Assembly (NCBI RefSeq): GCF_002797685.1
Contig: NZ_PGFH01000002.1
Span: 496,001 to 560,000 of the forward strand
Length of the DNA: 64,000 bases
Source of the DNA: Salinibacterium amurskyense
GTDB lineage: Bacteria > Actinomycetota > Actinomycetes > Actinomycetales > Microbacteriaceae
Direction of reading: 5' to 3'
Numbering within the stretch: position 1 is the stretch's first letter; the number at the start of each line of letters is the position of its first letter. The translations under genes were made by a program, and so were the position numbers. The notes under the pieces were generated by a model, which saw nothing but the letters and a program-made list of their open reading frames with translations, was not told where the DNA came from and ran no database searches. This document shows positions 26,857 to 35,273 of the stretch, one piece after another.

Positions 26857-29745
26857 GTGTCGAGCCAAACCCAACAAGCCCCGACGAGCAAGACGAGGTC
26901 TGCATTTACGATTACGGCGATAATTCTCGCCGTTATCGTGATCGCCTTCTTCATGTTCTCGAGCCTCTACGCCGATGTTCTCTGGTTTAGCCAGACCGGC
27001 TATCTGGAGGTTCTCACCACTCAGTGGATTGCAACCGCCGTAATGTTCGCCATCGGCTTTGTCGCCATGGCGGTTCCCGTAGGCGTCAGCCTTCTGGTCG
27101 CATTCCGCGCCCGCCCCATCTACGCGAAACTCAATGCGCAATTGGAGGGCTACCAGCAGGTCGTTGAACCACTGCGCAAGCTCGCTATGGTTGGCATCCC
27201 GGTTCTGCTCGGCGTGTTCGGCGGTGTTTCGTCGGCAAGCGCCTGGCCCGTTGCGCTGCAGTGGTTGAACCGCAGCTCGTTCGGCACAACCGACCCGCAG
27301 TTCGGCTTGGACATCTCGTTCTACTTCTATGAGCTGCCGATGTACCACGCTGTTGTCGGCTTTGCTTCGGCAGTGCTGATCATCTCGTTCCTCGGCGCGC
27401 TCGCCACGAGTTACCTCTACGGCGCTCTGAGCGTCCACGGCCGCGAAGTTCGTATTTCGCGTTCCGCACGTATTCAGCTCGCGATCACTGCGGGGCTCTT
27501 CTTCGCACTGCAGGCTCTGAGCATTTGGCTTGACCAGTACACGACGCTGTACTCCACCAGCCAGGGCTTCCTGCAGACCGGTGCGAGCTACACCGAAGCG
27601 AACGCAACGATTCCTGGCCGGGCGATTCTCGCCGGCATTGCCGCCATCGTTGCCATCCTCTTCATCGTCACGGCCATCATCGGCCGCTGGCGTTTGCCGA
27701 TGATCGGTACGGCACTGCTACTCATCAGCGGTCTCGTCGTCGGAAACCTCTACCCGTGGATCGTTCAGCGCTTCCAGGTAGACCCCAACGCGCGTACCTA
27801 CGAGTCCGAGTATATTGATCGAAGTATTGAAGCGACGCGTGATGCCTATGGCGTCGCGGATGTCGCAGAAATTCCCTATAGCGCCACGACCGACGCTGAG
27901 TCGGGTGCACTCCGCGAAGACGCCACGACCACGGCGAACATTCGTATTCTCGACCCTGCCATTGCGCCTCAGGCCTTCGCGCAGCTCGAGCAGTTCAAGC
28001 AGTACTACCAATTCGGTAGCCACTTGGACGTCGACCGCTACGAGATCGATGGCGAAACTCAAGACACGGTGATTGCCGTTCGTGAGCTCAACCAGTCCGG
28101 TCTTGGTGAGTCGCAGTCCTGGTACAACAACGCTGTCGTCTACACCCACGGCTATGGCGTGGTTGCAGCATTCGGTAACCAGCGTGCTGCTGATGGTCAG
28201 CCGGTCTTCTTGCAGTCGGGCATCCCGAGCACCGGAGAGCTTGGCGAATTCGAGCCTCGCGTGTACTTCGGTGAGAATTCACCGGACTACTCGATCGTGG
28301 GCGCCCCAGAGGGTGCAGATGACATCGAGCTCGACTTCCCCTCAGGTGGAGAAGACAGCAACCAGAACGCCACCACCACCTTCAGCGGTGACGGTGGACC
28401 GTTGCTCGACAACATCTTCAAGAAGCTCGTTTACGCCGTGAAGTTCCAGTCGGAGCAGATCTTCTTGTCGTCTGACGTGACGAGCGAGTCGCAGATTCTG
28501 TACGACCGTGAGCCCAGCGAGCGTGTGCAGAAGGTTGCGCCGTACCTCACGATCGACAGTGACGTGTACCCGGCCATCGTGGATGGTCGTATCGTCTGGA
28601 TCGTCGACGGCTACACCACGGGCGCTAACTACCCGTACTCGCAGGTTGAGCAGCTCTCCAGCGCGATTGCTGACACCTACACGCCGGCGCCGCAGTTTGC
28701 GCTCGACGACATCAACTACATCCGCAACTCGGTCAAGGCGACCGTTGATGCCTATGACGGTTCGGTGAAGCTGTATGCGTGGGATGACGAAGACCCTGTT
28801 CTGCAGACCTGGAACAAGATCTTCCCGAACACGCTTCTTGCGCAAGACGAGATGAGCGTCGAGCTGCTGGATCACGTTCGCTACCCCGCTGACCTGTTCA
28901 AGGTTCAGCGCGAGATTCTTGGTTCGTACCACGTCACGGATGCTGGCTCGTTCTACTCGAGCGACGACCAGTGGGTAAGCCCAGAAGACCCGGTATCGAC
29001 TACGGGTTCGACTCAGCCGCCGTACTACCTGACGATGCAGGTTCCGGGAACGGATGACCCCGCATTCACGCTGTATTCCACCTTCATTCCGAAGGGAACT
29101 GCTGACGCGAGTCGAAGCGTTCTTACCGGCTATCTGACGGCCAACTCGGATGCCGGCCCTGACTACGGCAAGCTCACGCTGTTGAACCTGCCGAAGCAAG
29201 ACACGGTTCCCGGCCCCGGTCAGGTGCAGAACAGCTTCAACACCGACACGATCGTGGCCAACCAGCTGGCGCTCTTGCAGCGTGGTGACACCGAGGTCAG
29301 ACTCGGTAACCTGCTGACACTGCCCGTTGGTGGAGGACTGCTCTACGTGCAGCCCGTCTATGTGCAGTCGACCAGCGGAACTCAGTACCCGCTGCTGCGC
29401 AAGGTGCTCGTATCGTTCGGTGACGAAATCGCTTTCGAGGACACTCTCGATGAGGCGCTGGATTCCCTCTTCGGCGGTGACTCAGGTGCCGAGGCCGGCG
29501 ACGGTGACGTAGAAGTCGATCCTGACGCTCCTGTCGTGGACCCCGACGAGCCCGTCGACCCTGACGCTCCGGTTGACCCCGGAACGCCTAGCGACAACGC
29601 TGCGCTCGACAGCGCCCTTGCTGACTACAAGGCAGCGCTCGCTGATCGTAACGCCGCGTATGCAGCGAACGATCTCGTTGCTGCAGCCGAGGCTGACCAG
29701 GCAATGGTCGACGCCATCGAGCGGGCAATCGCCGCAACCGAATAG
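26857..29745 (+). CDS. UPF0182 family large membrane protein
   Basis: The 962-residue product starts at GTG 26857 with AGGAG upstream. Seven hydrophobic segments lie within the first 310 residues, followed by a large presumably extracytoplasmic region with typical UPF0182 stretches such as SLYADVLWFSQTGYLEV, SEYIDRSIEATRDAYG and IVDGYTTGANYPYS. The tail (about 870-910) is a Pro/Asp/Val spacer with a Asp-rich repeat, then an Ala-rich helix. The function is unknown in the family. It is followed by a terminator at 29755. Confidence 0.93.
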   Translation: MSSQTQQAPTSKTRSAFTITAIILAVIVIAFFMFSSLYADVLWFSQTGYLEVLTTQWIATAVMFAIGFVAMAVPVGVSLLVAFRARPIYAKLNAQLEGYQQVVEPLRKLAMVGIPVLLGVFGGVSSASAWPVALQWLNRSSFGTTDPQFGLDISFYFYELPMYHAVVGFASAVLIISFLGALATSYLYGALSVHGREVRISRSARIQLAITAGLFFALQALSIWLDQYTTLYSTSQGFLQTGASYTEANATIPGRAILAGIAAIVAILFIVTAIIGRWRLPMIGTALLLISGLVVGNLYPWIVQRFQVDPNARTYESEYIDRSIEATRDAYGVADVAEIPYSATTDAESGALREDATTTANIRILDPAIAPQAFAQLEQFKQYYQFGSHLDVDRYEIDGETQDTVIAVRELNQSGLGESQSWYNNAVVYTHGYGVVAAFGNQRAADGQPVFLQSGIPSTGELGEFEPRVYFGENSPDYSIVGAPEGADDIELDFPSGGEDSNQNATTTFSGDGGPLLDNIFKKLVYAVKFQSEQIFLSSDVTSESQILYDREPSERVQKVAPYLTIDSDVYPAIVDGRIVWIVDGYTTGANYPYSQVEQLSSAIADTYTPAPQFALDDINYIRNSVKATVDAYDGSVKLYAWDDEDPVLQTWNKIFPNTLLAQDEMSVELLDHVRYPADLFKVQREILGSYHVTDAGSFYSSDDQWVSPEDPVSTTGSTQPPYYLTMQVPGTDDPAFTLYSTFIPKGTADASRSVLTGYLTANSDAGPDYGKLTLLNLPKQDTVPGPGQVQNSFNTDTIVANQLALLQRGDTEVRLGNLLTLPVGGGLLYVQPVYVQSTSGTQYPLLRKVLVSFGDEIAFEDTLDEALDSLFGGDSGAEAGDGDVEVDPDAPVVDPDEPVDPDAPVDPGTPSDNAALDSALADYKAALADRNAAYAANDLVAAAEADQAMVDAIERAIAATE

Positions 29746-29754
29746 CAAATTCTG

Positions 29755-29800
29755 ACTCAGCGGGCCGCAGCAGACTGTGAGCCCGCTGAGTTCGGTTTTT
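29755..29800 (+). terminator. Intrinsic terminator downstream of the UPF0182 gene
   Basis: An 11-bp stem (ACTCAGCGGGC / GCCCGCTGAGT) with a 15-nt loop is followed by TTCGGTTTTT, starting 9 bp after the stop codon. Confidence 0.85.
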
Positions 29801-29834
29801 GAGCCGTTCACCCTGTGTTAGTCTTTAAGCACGC

Positions 29835-29911
29835 CGCGGGGTGGAGCAGTTCGGTAGCTCGCTGGGCTCATAACCCAGAGGTCGCAGGTTCAAATCCTGT
29901 CCCCGCAACCA
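29835..29911 (+). tRNA. Initiator tRNA-fMet (CAU)
   Basis: A 77-nt cloverleaf with a 7-bp acceptor arm (CGCGGGG / CCCCGCA), anticodon CAT in the loop CTCATAA, T-arm CAGGTTCAAATCCTG and encoded CCA. The C1-A72 mismatch and the three consecutive G-C pairs in the anticodon stem (GGG/CCC) are marks of the initiator, not elongator, tRNA-Met. Confidence 0.95.
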
Positions 29912-29915
29912 CGTA

Positions 29916-29949
29916 AAAAGTCCCGGTCTCGAAAGAGACCGGGACTTTT
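29916..29949 (+). terminator. Terminator of the tRNA-fMet gene
   Basis: A 15-bp perfect stem (AAAAGTCCCGGTCTC / GAGACCGGGACTTTT) with a GAAA tetraloop begins 5 nt after the tRNA CCA end. Confidence 0.9.
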
Positions 29950-30148
29950 GCGTTAACGGTGTTCGCGTGAAGGCCTGTGCCTTGCTGGCAGCGAGAGTTG
30001 TCACTACGTGCGAAGCCCCACGCAGACTGGGGTGGTGCGCTCGATTCACCAGACTAGTAGCCTGAAAACGCAGAAATAAATCCCGTTCTGCACACCCGAT
30101 GGCGCGAAATCCCGTTCAGCGTCAGACCAGTTTTTAAGGCTTACCCGA

Positions 30149-31831
30149 GTGTTTTACCTATTCCAGAACTCTGTGGCGACGCGTCGCGCTCCCGAGCGCA
30201 GCACAGCGCTTCGTTCGCGCGGCTTGCGCGCGGCAATGATGGCGGCGGTAGCCTCTCTGGCTGCGGTCACTCTGATCGCAACCCCGGCATCCGCCGCTAC
30301 GTATGTTCACATTTCGGATGAAGTGAGCGGCAACAATATTGCGGGCCGCGCGAGTGCGTCGCTGCTGCGTGACGCCTGGGGTGCCGCGATCACAGCACGC
30401 GGCGCAACCGTGCCTGCACCACTGGCTATCGCGGGAGTAGAGAATTCAGAACTTTCCGGAGTGATCGCGACGAGTGTTGCGGGCACCACCATCTCGGTCG
30501 AACGTTCGATGTACACGCTCGGCCTCGCGCCGACCTACGTGGGTGTCAGCCCGTCGCAGGGGATTGCGCAGTGCACCGGCAGCGGCCGTACCCTGCAGAG
30601 CAGTGCACCGCGCCCCGATGTGATTCTGGGAAACACTGACTGCGACGACGCGAACGGCTTCACCTACGGCGAATCGGGTGGCAACTCTCAAGAGGCGAAC
30701 ACGCGGGACGGTATCGAGTTCACGTTCGGTGGCACTGGGGCGCTCGCCTTTGGTGCTTGGTTCGGCGACCTCGAAACGCGCACGGACGGCCTGGGCGTTC
30801 CAGCGCTGCTGCGACTCTATGACGGCGACGGCTCCCTGCTTTCTGAAGCAGAGATTGAGCCGGCAGGCGACCAATCGACGTGCTCTAACTCCAGCACTGG
30901 ATGCGGCAACCGCAGCACCCGGTGGATCGGTTTCGTCGCTGACCTCAACACTCCGGTCACGCGAATGGTTGTCATCGTGGGCGACGAAGATGCCACGGGC
31001 GATGCTTCGAATGAGGGCACCAGTTTTGTGGGCCCCTCGATTGTTGACGGCACTGCAGCACTGAGCGTCGTAAAGACCTCGACGCCGCTGCCGGCGGGTC
31101 CGTCTGAAGTGGGCGACCTCATCCAGTATCAATTTGGGTTGACCAATGACGGTTCACTGCCTCTGAGCAGCGTCGCGATTGTTGACGCAGGTGCGCAGAA
31201 CGTGTCGTGCCCCTCGACCTCGCTCACCACAACGATGACGTGCACGGGCGAACACGCAGTGACGCAACTCGATATCAACGCCGGCTCGTTTGTGAACACG
31301 GCCACAGTCTCGGGAATCGCGTGGGGCGAGACCGTGACCTCGGAGCCTGCAAGTGCGACGACCGCGGTGAACCAGAACGTAGTGCTGACGGCGACGCAGA
31401 CCGCCGCGACCTCCACGTTCTCAGAACTGGGGGAGACTCTGACGTTCGACATCGGGCTGCTCAACGACGGAAACGTCACGCTCAGCGGAGTAGCTGTTGC
31501 CGGAACTGTTCCGGGGATCTCGATCGACTGCAGCACCGTGCCGGCGCAACTTGCGCCCGGAACTGAAGCAACCTGCACAGCTACCGCGATTGTGGCGGCT
31601 GTCGGGAGTGACATCTCGAACGTCGCTACCGTAGCCACCGACCAGCTGACGGTCGAATCGAACGTGGCAACCGTTCGCTACGTCGCGCCCGCGGCTGTTC
31701 TCGGCTCGACGACCGCTAGCTTGGCGAACACGGGGTCAAGCCCCGTGGCTGGCATCTCCGTCGGCGGGCTACTGCTCGCGGCCGGAGCGCTCCTGCTGGG
31801 GTCGGCTCGTCTCAGCGCTCAGCGTCGCTAA
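30149..31831 (+). CDS. Secreted wall-anchored protein with LAxTG sortase signal and DUF11-like repeats
   Basis: GTG 30149 (560 residues) or GTG 30173 may start the gene. A basic N-terminus and hydrophobic core end in ATPASAAT, a good signal peptidase site at about residue 48. Residues 50-290 form a domain with Cys pairs (IAQCTGS, NTDCDD, CSNSSTGC) of unknown type. Two tandem DUF11/DUF7507-like beta-sandwiches follow (about 300-410 and 415-520; LTNDGSLPLSSVAI and LLNDGNVTLSGVAV). The C-terminus carries LANTG, a hydrophobic segment and RLSAQRR, the class E sortase (LAxTG) signal. It is most likely an adhesin or cell-surface structural protein. No sortase is in the window. Confidence 0.82.
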   Translation: MFYLFQNSVATRRAPERSTALRSRGLRAAMMAAVASLAAVTLIATPASAATYVHISDEVSGNNIAGRASASLLRDAWGAAITARGATVPAPLAIAGVENSELSGVIATSVAGTTISVERSMYTLGLAPTYVGVSPSQGIAQCTGSGRTLQSSAPRPDVILGNTDCDDANGFTYGESGGNSQEANTRDGIEFTFGGTGALAFGAWFGDLETRTDGLGVPALLRLYDGDGSLLSEAEIEPAGDQSTCSNSSTGCGNRSTRWIGFVADLNTPVTRMVVIVGDEDATGDASNEGTSFVGPSIVDGTAALSVVKTSTPLPAGPSEVGDLIQYQFGLTNDGSLPLSSVAIVDAGAQNVSCPSTSLTTTMTCTGEHAVTQLDINAGSFVNTATVSGIAWGETVTSEPASATTAVNQNVVLTATQTAATSTFSELGETLTFDIGLLNDGNVTLSGVAVAGTVPGISIDCSTVPAQLAPGTEATCTATAIVAAVGSDISNVATVATDQLTVESNVATVRYVAPAAVLGSTTASLANTGSSPVAGISVGGLLLAAGALLLGSARLSAQRR

Positions 31832-31903
31832 GGCGGCGTCTGAGCGCCGGTGCGGTCCTCGTCGCTCCGTGGGTGCGGCGCATGGCTCGTGTGTGAGCGC
31901 GCG

Positions 31904-32515
31904 CTACTTCCAAGTGTCGACGAGCGCGTGAATGGCGGCAAACACAGAGCGCAGTTGCGCGGCGTCAGCCTGCGAGCGAATCGTGACTTGAAGACCGAGG
32001 ATGAGCGTCGAGAGTAGTTCGGCGCGCTGGCTCGTGAGCGCAGCATCCGGAGCATTCTCGGGAAGAGCAAGAGCGGCAAGAGCTGTCATCTGAGAGGTCA
32101 TGAGCTCGCGGTACTTGAGCGAGAAGTCTTCAAAGCCCGGAGCGGTGCCCCGCAGTTCGTCGCTCGCGGTGACAGCGAGGCAGCCTCGACTGCCGCTTTC
32201 GGAGAGCGCGAACTCTTCGAAGAGATCGAAGAACGTGTGGATGCCGGCGATTCCTGGCCCGGCCATCGCGCGCATGCTGGAGAGGTGTTGCTCGCGCTCG
32301 GCGAGGTAGCGGCGCAGCACGGTCGCGAAGAGCTGCTCTTTGTCGCCAAAGGTGCGGTAGAGGCTGGGCTTGTGCACGCCGCTGGCTTCGACGATGTCGC
32401 TGAGCGAGGTGTGTCGGTACCCTTGCTGCCAGAACAGGTCGGTGAGTTGGCCGAGCACGGCGTCGGCATCGAAGGCGCGCGGGCGACCCGCTGTGGTGCC
32501 GGTGTGGGTGCTCAT
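31904..32515 (-). CDS. TetR family repressor (AcrR-like)
   Basis: ATG 32515 gives 203 residues. The HTH reads GYRHTSLSDIVEASGVHKPSLYRTFGDK. The rest resembles the QacR/AcrR-like C-terminal domain with GCLAV and a helix pair near the end. Divergent from an SDR oxidoreductase with an inverted repeat between them, it likely represses that gene and itself. The ligand is unknown. Confidence 0.9.
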   Translation of the reverse strand: MSTHTGTTAGRPRAFDADAVLGQLTDLFWQQGYRHTSLSDIVEASGVHKPSLYRTFGDKEQLFATVLRRYLAEREQHLSSMRAMAGPGIAGIHTFFDLFEEFALSESGSRGCLAVTASDELRGTAPGFEDFSLKYRELMTSQMTALAALALPENAPDAALTSQRAELLSTLILGLQVTIRSQADAAQLRSVFAAIHALVDTWK

Positions 32516-32543
32516 GCCTTCACTATACGCGCGAGCCTTCCCA

Positions 32544-32596
32544 TTTGAAACCCAGTGGTACCAAAAGGAGATGCAATGGTACTGTTTGGTTTCAAA
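32544..32596. promoter_or_regulatory. Candidate TetR operator region between regulator and SDR gene
   Basis: TTTGAAACC (32544-32552) and GGTTTCAAA (32588-32596) form a perfect 9-bp inverted repeat with a 35-bp spacer. Inside it CAxTGGTAC occurs twice (32553-32561 and 32574-32582), 21 bp apart. The arrangement suggests two dimers on one DNA face. Confidence 0.6.
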
Positions 32597-32616
32597 CATA
32601 CGCAAAAGGACGATCG

Positions 32617-33585
32617 ATGAACGCCAACGCCGCAAAAACCGCTCTCGTCACGGGTGCGAGCTCCGGAGTCGGCTGGGAAGCCTCCGCTCAGCTCGCCGAG
32701 GCAGGCTATGGCCGCATCGTCGTTGCCGCCCGCACTCTCGCGAAAGCAGACGAAGCCCGTGACGCCCTTCTGGCTCGCGTGCCCGGGGCACAATTCGTGC
32801 CACTCGCGCTCGACCTCGATGACTTCACCTCCATCGATAACGCCGCGCAGGCACTCGTCGCCGCAGGAAACCCGATTGACGCACTCATCCTTAACGCGGG
32901 AGTCGCCGCGACCAGTGCGCTGCGGCGCACCGCACGCGGCATCGAGCAGATCATGTCGGCAACCATTACCGGGCACCACGCCCTGACTTCGCACTTGCTC
33001 CGCGCTGAGCTGTTGAGCCCCAGCGCGCGCATCATCATTGCCGGATCGGAAGCCGCGCGAGGAGATGTTCCCACCTTCTCGAATATTGATGTTCAGGCGC
33101 TGGCTGCGGCATCCTTCGACGGCGATCTCGAACGCGCCATTGAGGCCATTCTTCGCGTCGACAAGCCAGTGAAGTTCGCCAACGGAACCCAGTACGCGAC
33201 GGCGAAGACCTTTGCGGTCTGGTGGGCTAAGGAGCTCGCCACCCGGCTGCCCGCCGGCATGACCGTCAATGCCGTCTCACCGGGCAACACCCCCGACACG
33301 AAAGCATCGCGCGAGATGCCGGCCATCATGCGCCGCGTCATGCTGCCGATCATGAAGCTCATGCCGAGCATGTGGCACAGTGTGCCCACGGCCGCCGCCC
33401 GCTACCTCACCGTGATCGAGATGCCGGATGGCGTGACTGGCCAATTCTTCGCATCGCCCGCCACCAAGATGACCGGCCCCGTCACCTCCATGACGATGAG
33501 CCACTTCACGAATGTGGAAGGTCAGCGCGCGCTCTGGAATGTGATTAACAGGGTTGCCGGGGTGAGTAACGCGAGTAAGAATTAG
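32617..33585 (+). CDS. Short-chain dehydrogenase/reductase
   Basis: ATG 32617 follows AAAAGGA. The 322-residue product has the SDR cofactor motif TGASSGVGWE, NAG near residue 90, and YATAKTFA with the catalytic Tyr and Lys. The Ser partner is in AGSEAARGD. Its C-terminal end is unusually long and rich in Met (MRRVMLPIMKLMPSMW), a pattern seen in membrane-associated or protochlorophyllide-reductase-like SDRs. The substrate is unknown. Regulation by the divergent TetR protein is inferred. Confidence 0.85.
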   Translation: MNANAAKTALVTGASSGVGWEASAQLAEAGYGRIVVAARTLAKADEARDALLARVPGAQFVPLALDLDDFTSIDNAAQALVAAGNPIDALILNAGVAATSALRRTARGIEQIMSATITGHHALTSHLLRAELLSPSARIIIAGSEAARGDVPTFSNIDVQALAAASFDGDLERAIEAILRVDKPVKFANGTQYATAKTFAVWWAKELATRLPAGMTVNAVSPGNTPDTKASREMPAIMRRVMLPIMKLMPSMWHSVPTAAARYLTVIEMPDGVTGQFFASPATKMTGPVTSMTMSHFTNVEGQRALWNVINRVAGVSNASKN

Positions 33586-33644
33586 CTTCTAGCGCCGCCG
33601 CGCTCCACAGCGGGTGGGGTAGCGGTCGCAGAAGGAGCACTGCG

Positions 33645-34037
33645 ATGGAATCTGCCCTCGATAACGTCGAAGCAATCACCGTCTTCGTGGATGACGTCGC
33701 GGCGGGGCGCGAGTTCTACTCGACCGTATTCTCGGCGACGATCATCTTCGAAGAAGGTGGCTCGTGCATGTTCCAGATCGGGGCGCTCATCGTGAACCTG
33801 TTGGCGCGCAGCGAGGCCGACGACATGATCGGGCCCGCCGCTGTGGCGCAGCCGGGCGCTGCGGCATCCGTCATGCTCACCGTGAATGTGCCCGACGTGG
33901 ATGCCGCGTGCGCTGCTGCCCGCGAACGCGGCGTCGAGCTCGTCAATGGCCCCATGGATCGCCCTTGGGGTCGTCGTACTGCCGTGTTTCTCGACCCGTC
34001 GGGGCTGCCGTGGGAGATTGCGCAAGAGCTGAGCTAG
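33645..34037 (+). CDS. VOC family (glyoxalase/bleomycin-resistance-like) protein
   Basis: The 130-residue product starts at ATG 33645 with GAAGGAG. Two beta-alpha-beta-beta-beta modules are visible (VFVDDVAAGREFYSTVFSA; VPDVDAACAAARERGVELV...VFLDPSGLPWEI). Metal-ligand positions are partly kept (Glu at the end). Family members bind small hydrophobic molecules or do metal-dependent chemistry. The stop overlaps that of the convergent small membrane gene in a CTAG. Confidence 0.85.
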   Translation: MESALDNVEAITVFVDDVAAGREFYSTVFSATIIFEEGGSCMFQIGALIVNLLARSEADDMIGPAAVAQPGAAASVMLTVNVPDVDAACAAARERGVELVNGPMDRPWGRRTAVFLDPSGLPWEIAQELS

Positions 34038-34306
34038 CTCGGGTGAGATGCTCCTGACGAGCGCTCGATCTTCAGCATGACGAGTGCGCCCACGATCAGT
34101 AGCGGACCGAACATGCGGGCAAGCTGGCCAATCGTGTCGAGCCCTGAAGTGAGGATCCCGACGAACTGCTGAGTCATGGGAAAGTTGATTCCCTCGATGA
34201 CGAGATACAGCGTGGGAAGAAAGAAGTTGAACACGATGAAGCTCGCGAGGGTGAGGGCCGCTCCGGTCCAAAACGCAATCTTGGGGCGAAGTAGTTGATC
34301 GATCAT
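34034..34306 (-). CDS. Small two-segment membrane protein, unknown function
   Basis: The 90-residue product has hydrophobic segments at about residues 11-35 and 58-80 with a short loop between. No family is recognised. It shares a CTAG stop with the convergent VOC gene and diverges from nadE. Confidence 0.65.
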   Translation of the reverse strand: MIDQLLRPKIAFWTGAALTLASFIVFNFFLPTLYLVIEGINFPMTQQFVGILTSGLDTIGQLARMFGPLLIVGALVMLKIERSSGASHPS

Positions 34307-34418
34307 CCGGGGCTCCTGTGTTTCGTGGGCGTAACAGTTTCAGGCTAACCCGCCGAGAGTCTGCGGCGCGGCATAAATGAACAATCCTAATGACACCGGG
34401 CGGGGTTAGGTTTAATGC

Positions 34419-35243
34419 ATGACATCGTTGCAGGCCCGCATCATTTCCGAGTTGAACACTCAGCCCACAATTGACCCCGCTGGGCAAATTCGTCGGCGCA
34501 TCGAGTTCCTCAAGGAATACCTCAAGGCATCCCACGCCAAGGGGCTCGTGCTGGGCATTAGCGGCGGTCAAGACTCATCACTTGCCGGGCGACTCTGCCA
34601 ACTCGCGGTGACCGAATTGCGCGCGGACGGTGTCGAAGCGCAGTTCGTGGCGGTGCGACTGCCGCACGGAGTGCAGCGCGACGAAGACGATGCGCAACTG
34701 GCGCTCGACTTCATCGAGGCAGACCGCGAAGTGACCTTCAACATCCAGCGTGCCGTCGACGGCATTGCCGCCGAGTTTGCGGATGCGATGGGCGAGCCGA
34801 TTACCGACTTCAACAAGGGCAACGTGAAGGCACGCGAGCGCATGGTGGCGCAATACGCCATCGCCGGGCAGCTCGGCTACCTTGTGGTCGGCACCGACCA
34901 CGCGGCCGAAGCAGTCACGGGCTTCTTCACCAAGTTCGGCGATGGTGGCGCTGACGTGCTGCCCCTCACCGGCCTCACCAAGCGTCAAGGCAAGCAGCTC
35001 CTCATCCACCTCGAGGCTCCCGAGCGACTGTACGAAAAGGTGCCGACCGCAGACCTACTCGACCACACACCAGGCCAAGCCGACGAAGCCAACCTCGGTG
35101 TCACCTACGAGCACATCGACGACTACCTCGAGGGCCTCGACGTGCCCGCCGAGGCCGCTGCCGACATCGAGCAGAAGTACCTCAACACTCGTCACAAGCG
35201 CACGGTGCCCGTTTCGATGTACGACGAGTGGTGGTCTGCCTAG
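34419..35243 (+). CDS. nadE: NH3-dependent NAD+ synthetase
   Basis: The 274-residue product has the ATP-pyrophosphatase P-loop SGGQDSS (residues 48-54), [15 protein letters not shown] near residue 137, and [22 protein letters not shown] near 165. Its length matches the ammonia-using form without a glutaminase domain. It makes NAD+ from deamido-NAD+, the last step of NAD synthesis. The ligand and ATP sites look intact. It stands alone. Confidence 0.95.
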   Translation: MTSLQARIISELNTQPTIDPAGQIRRRIEFLKEYLKASHAKGLVLGISGGQDSSLAGRLCQLAVTELRADGVEAQFVAVRLPHGVQRDEDDAQLALDFIEADREVTFNIQRAVDGIAAEFADAMGEPITDFNKGNVKARERMVAQYAIAGQLGYLVVGTDHAAEAVTGFFTKFGDGGADVLPLTGLTKRQGKQLLIHLEAPERLYEKVPTADLLDHTPGQADEANLGVTYEHIDDYLEGLDVPAEAAADIEQKYLNTRHKRTVPVSMYDEWWSA

Positions 35244-35273
35244 CTCGCTAGTTCACGAGCTGGGCCCGACCGA

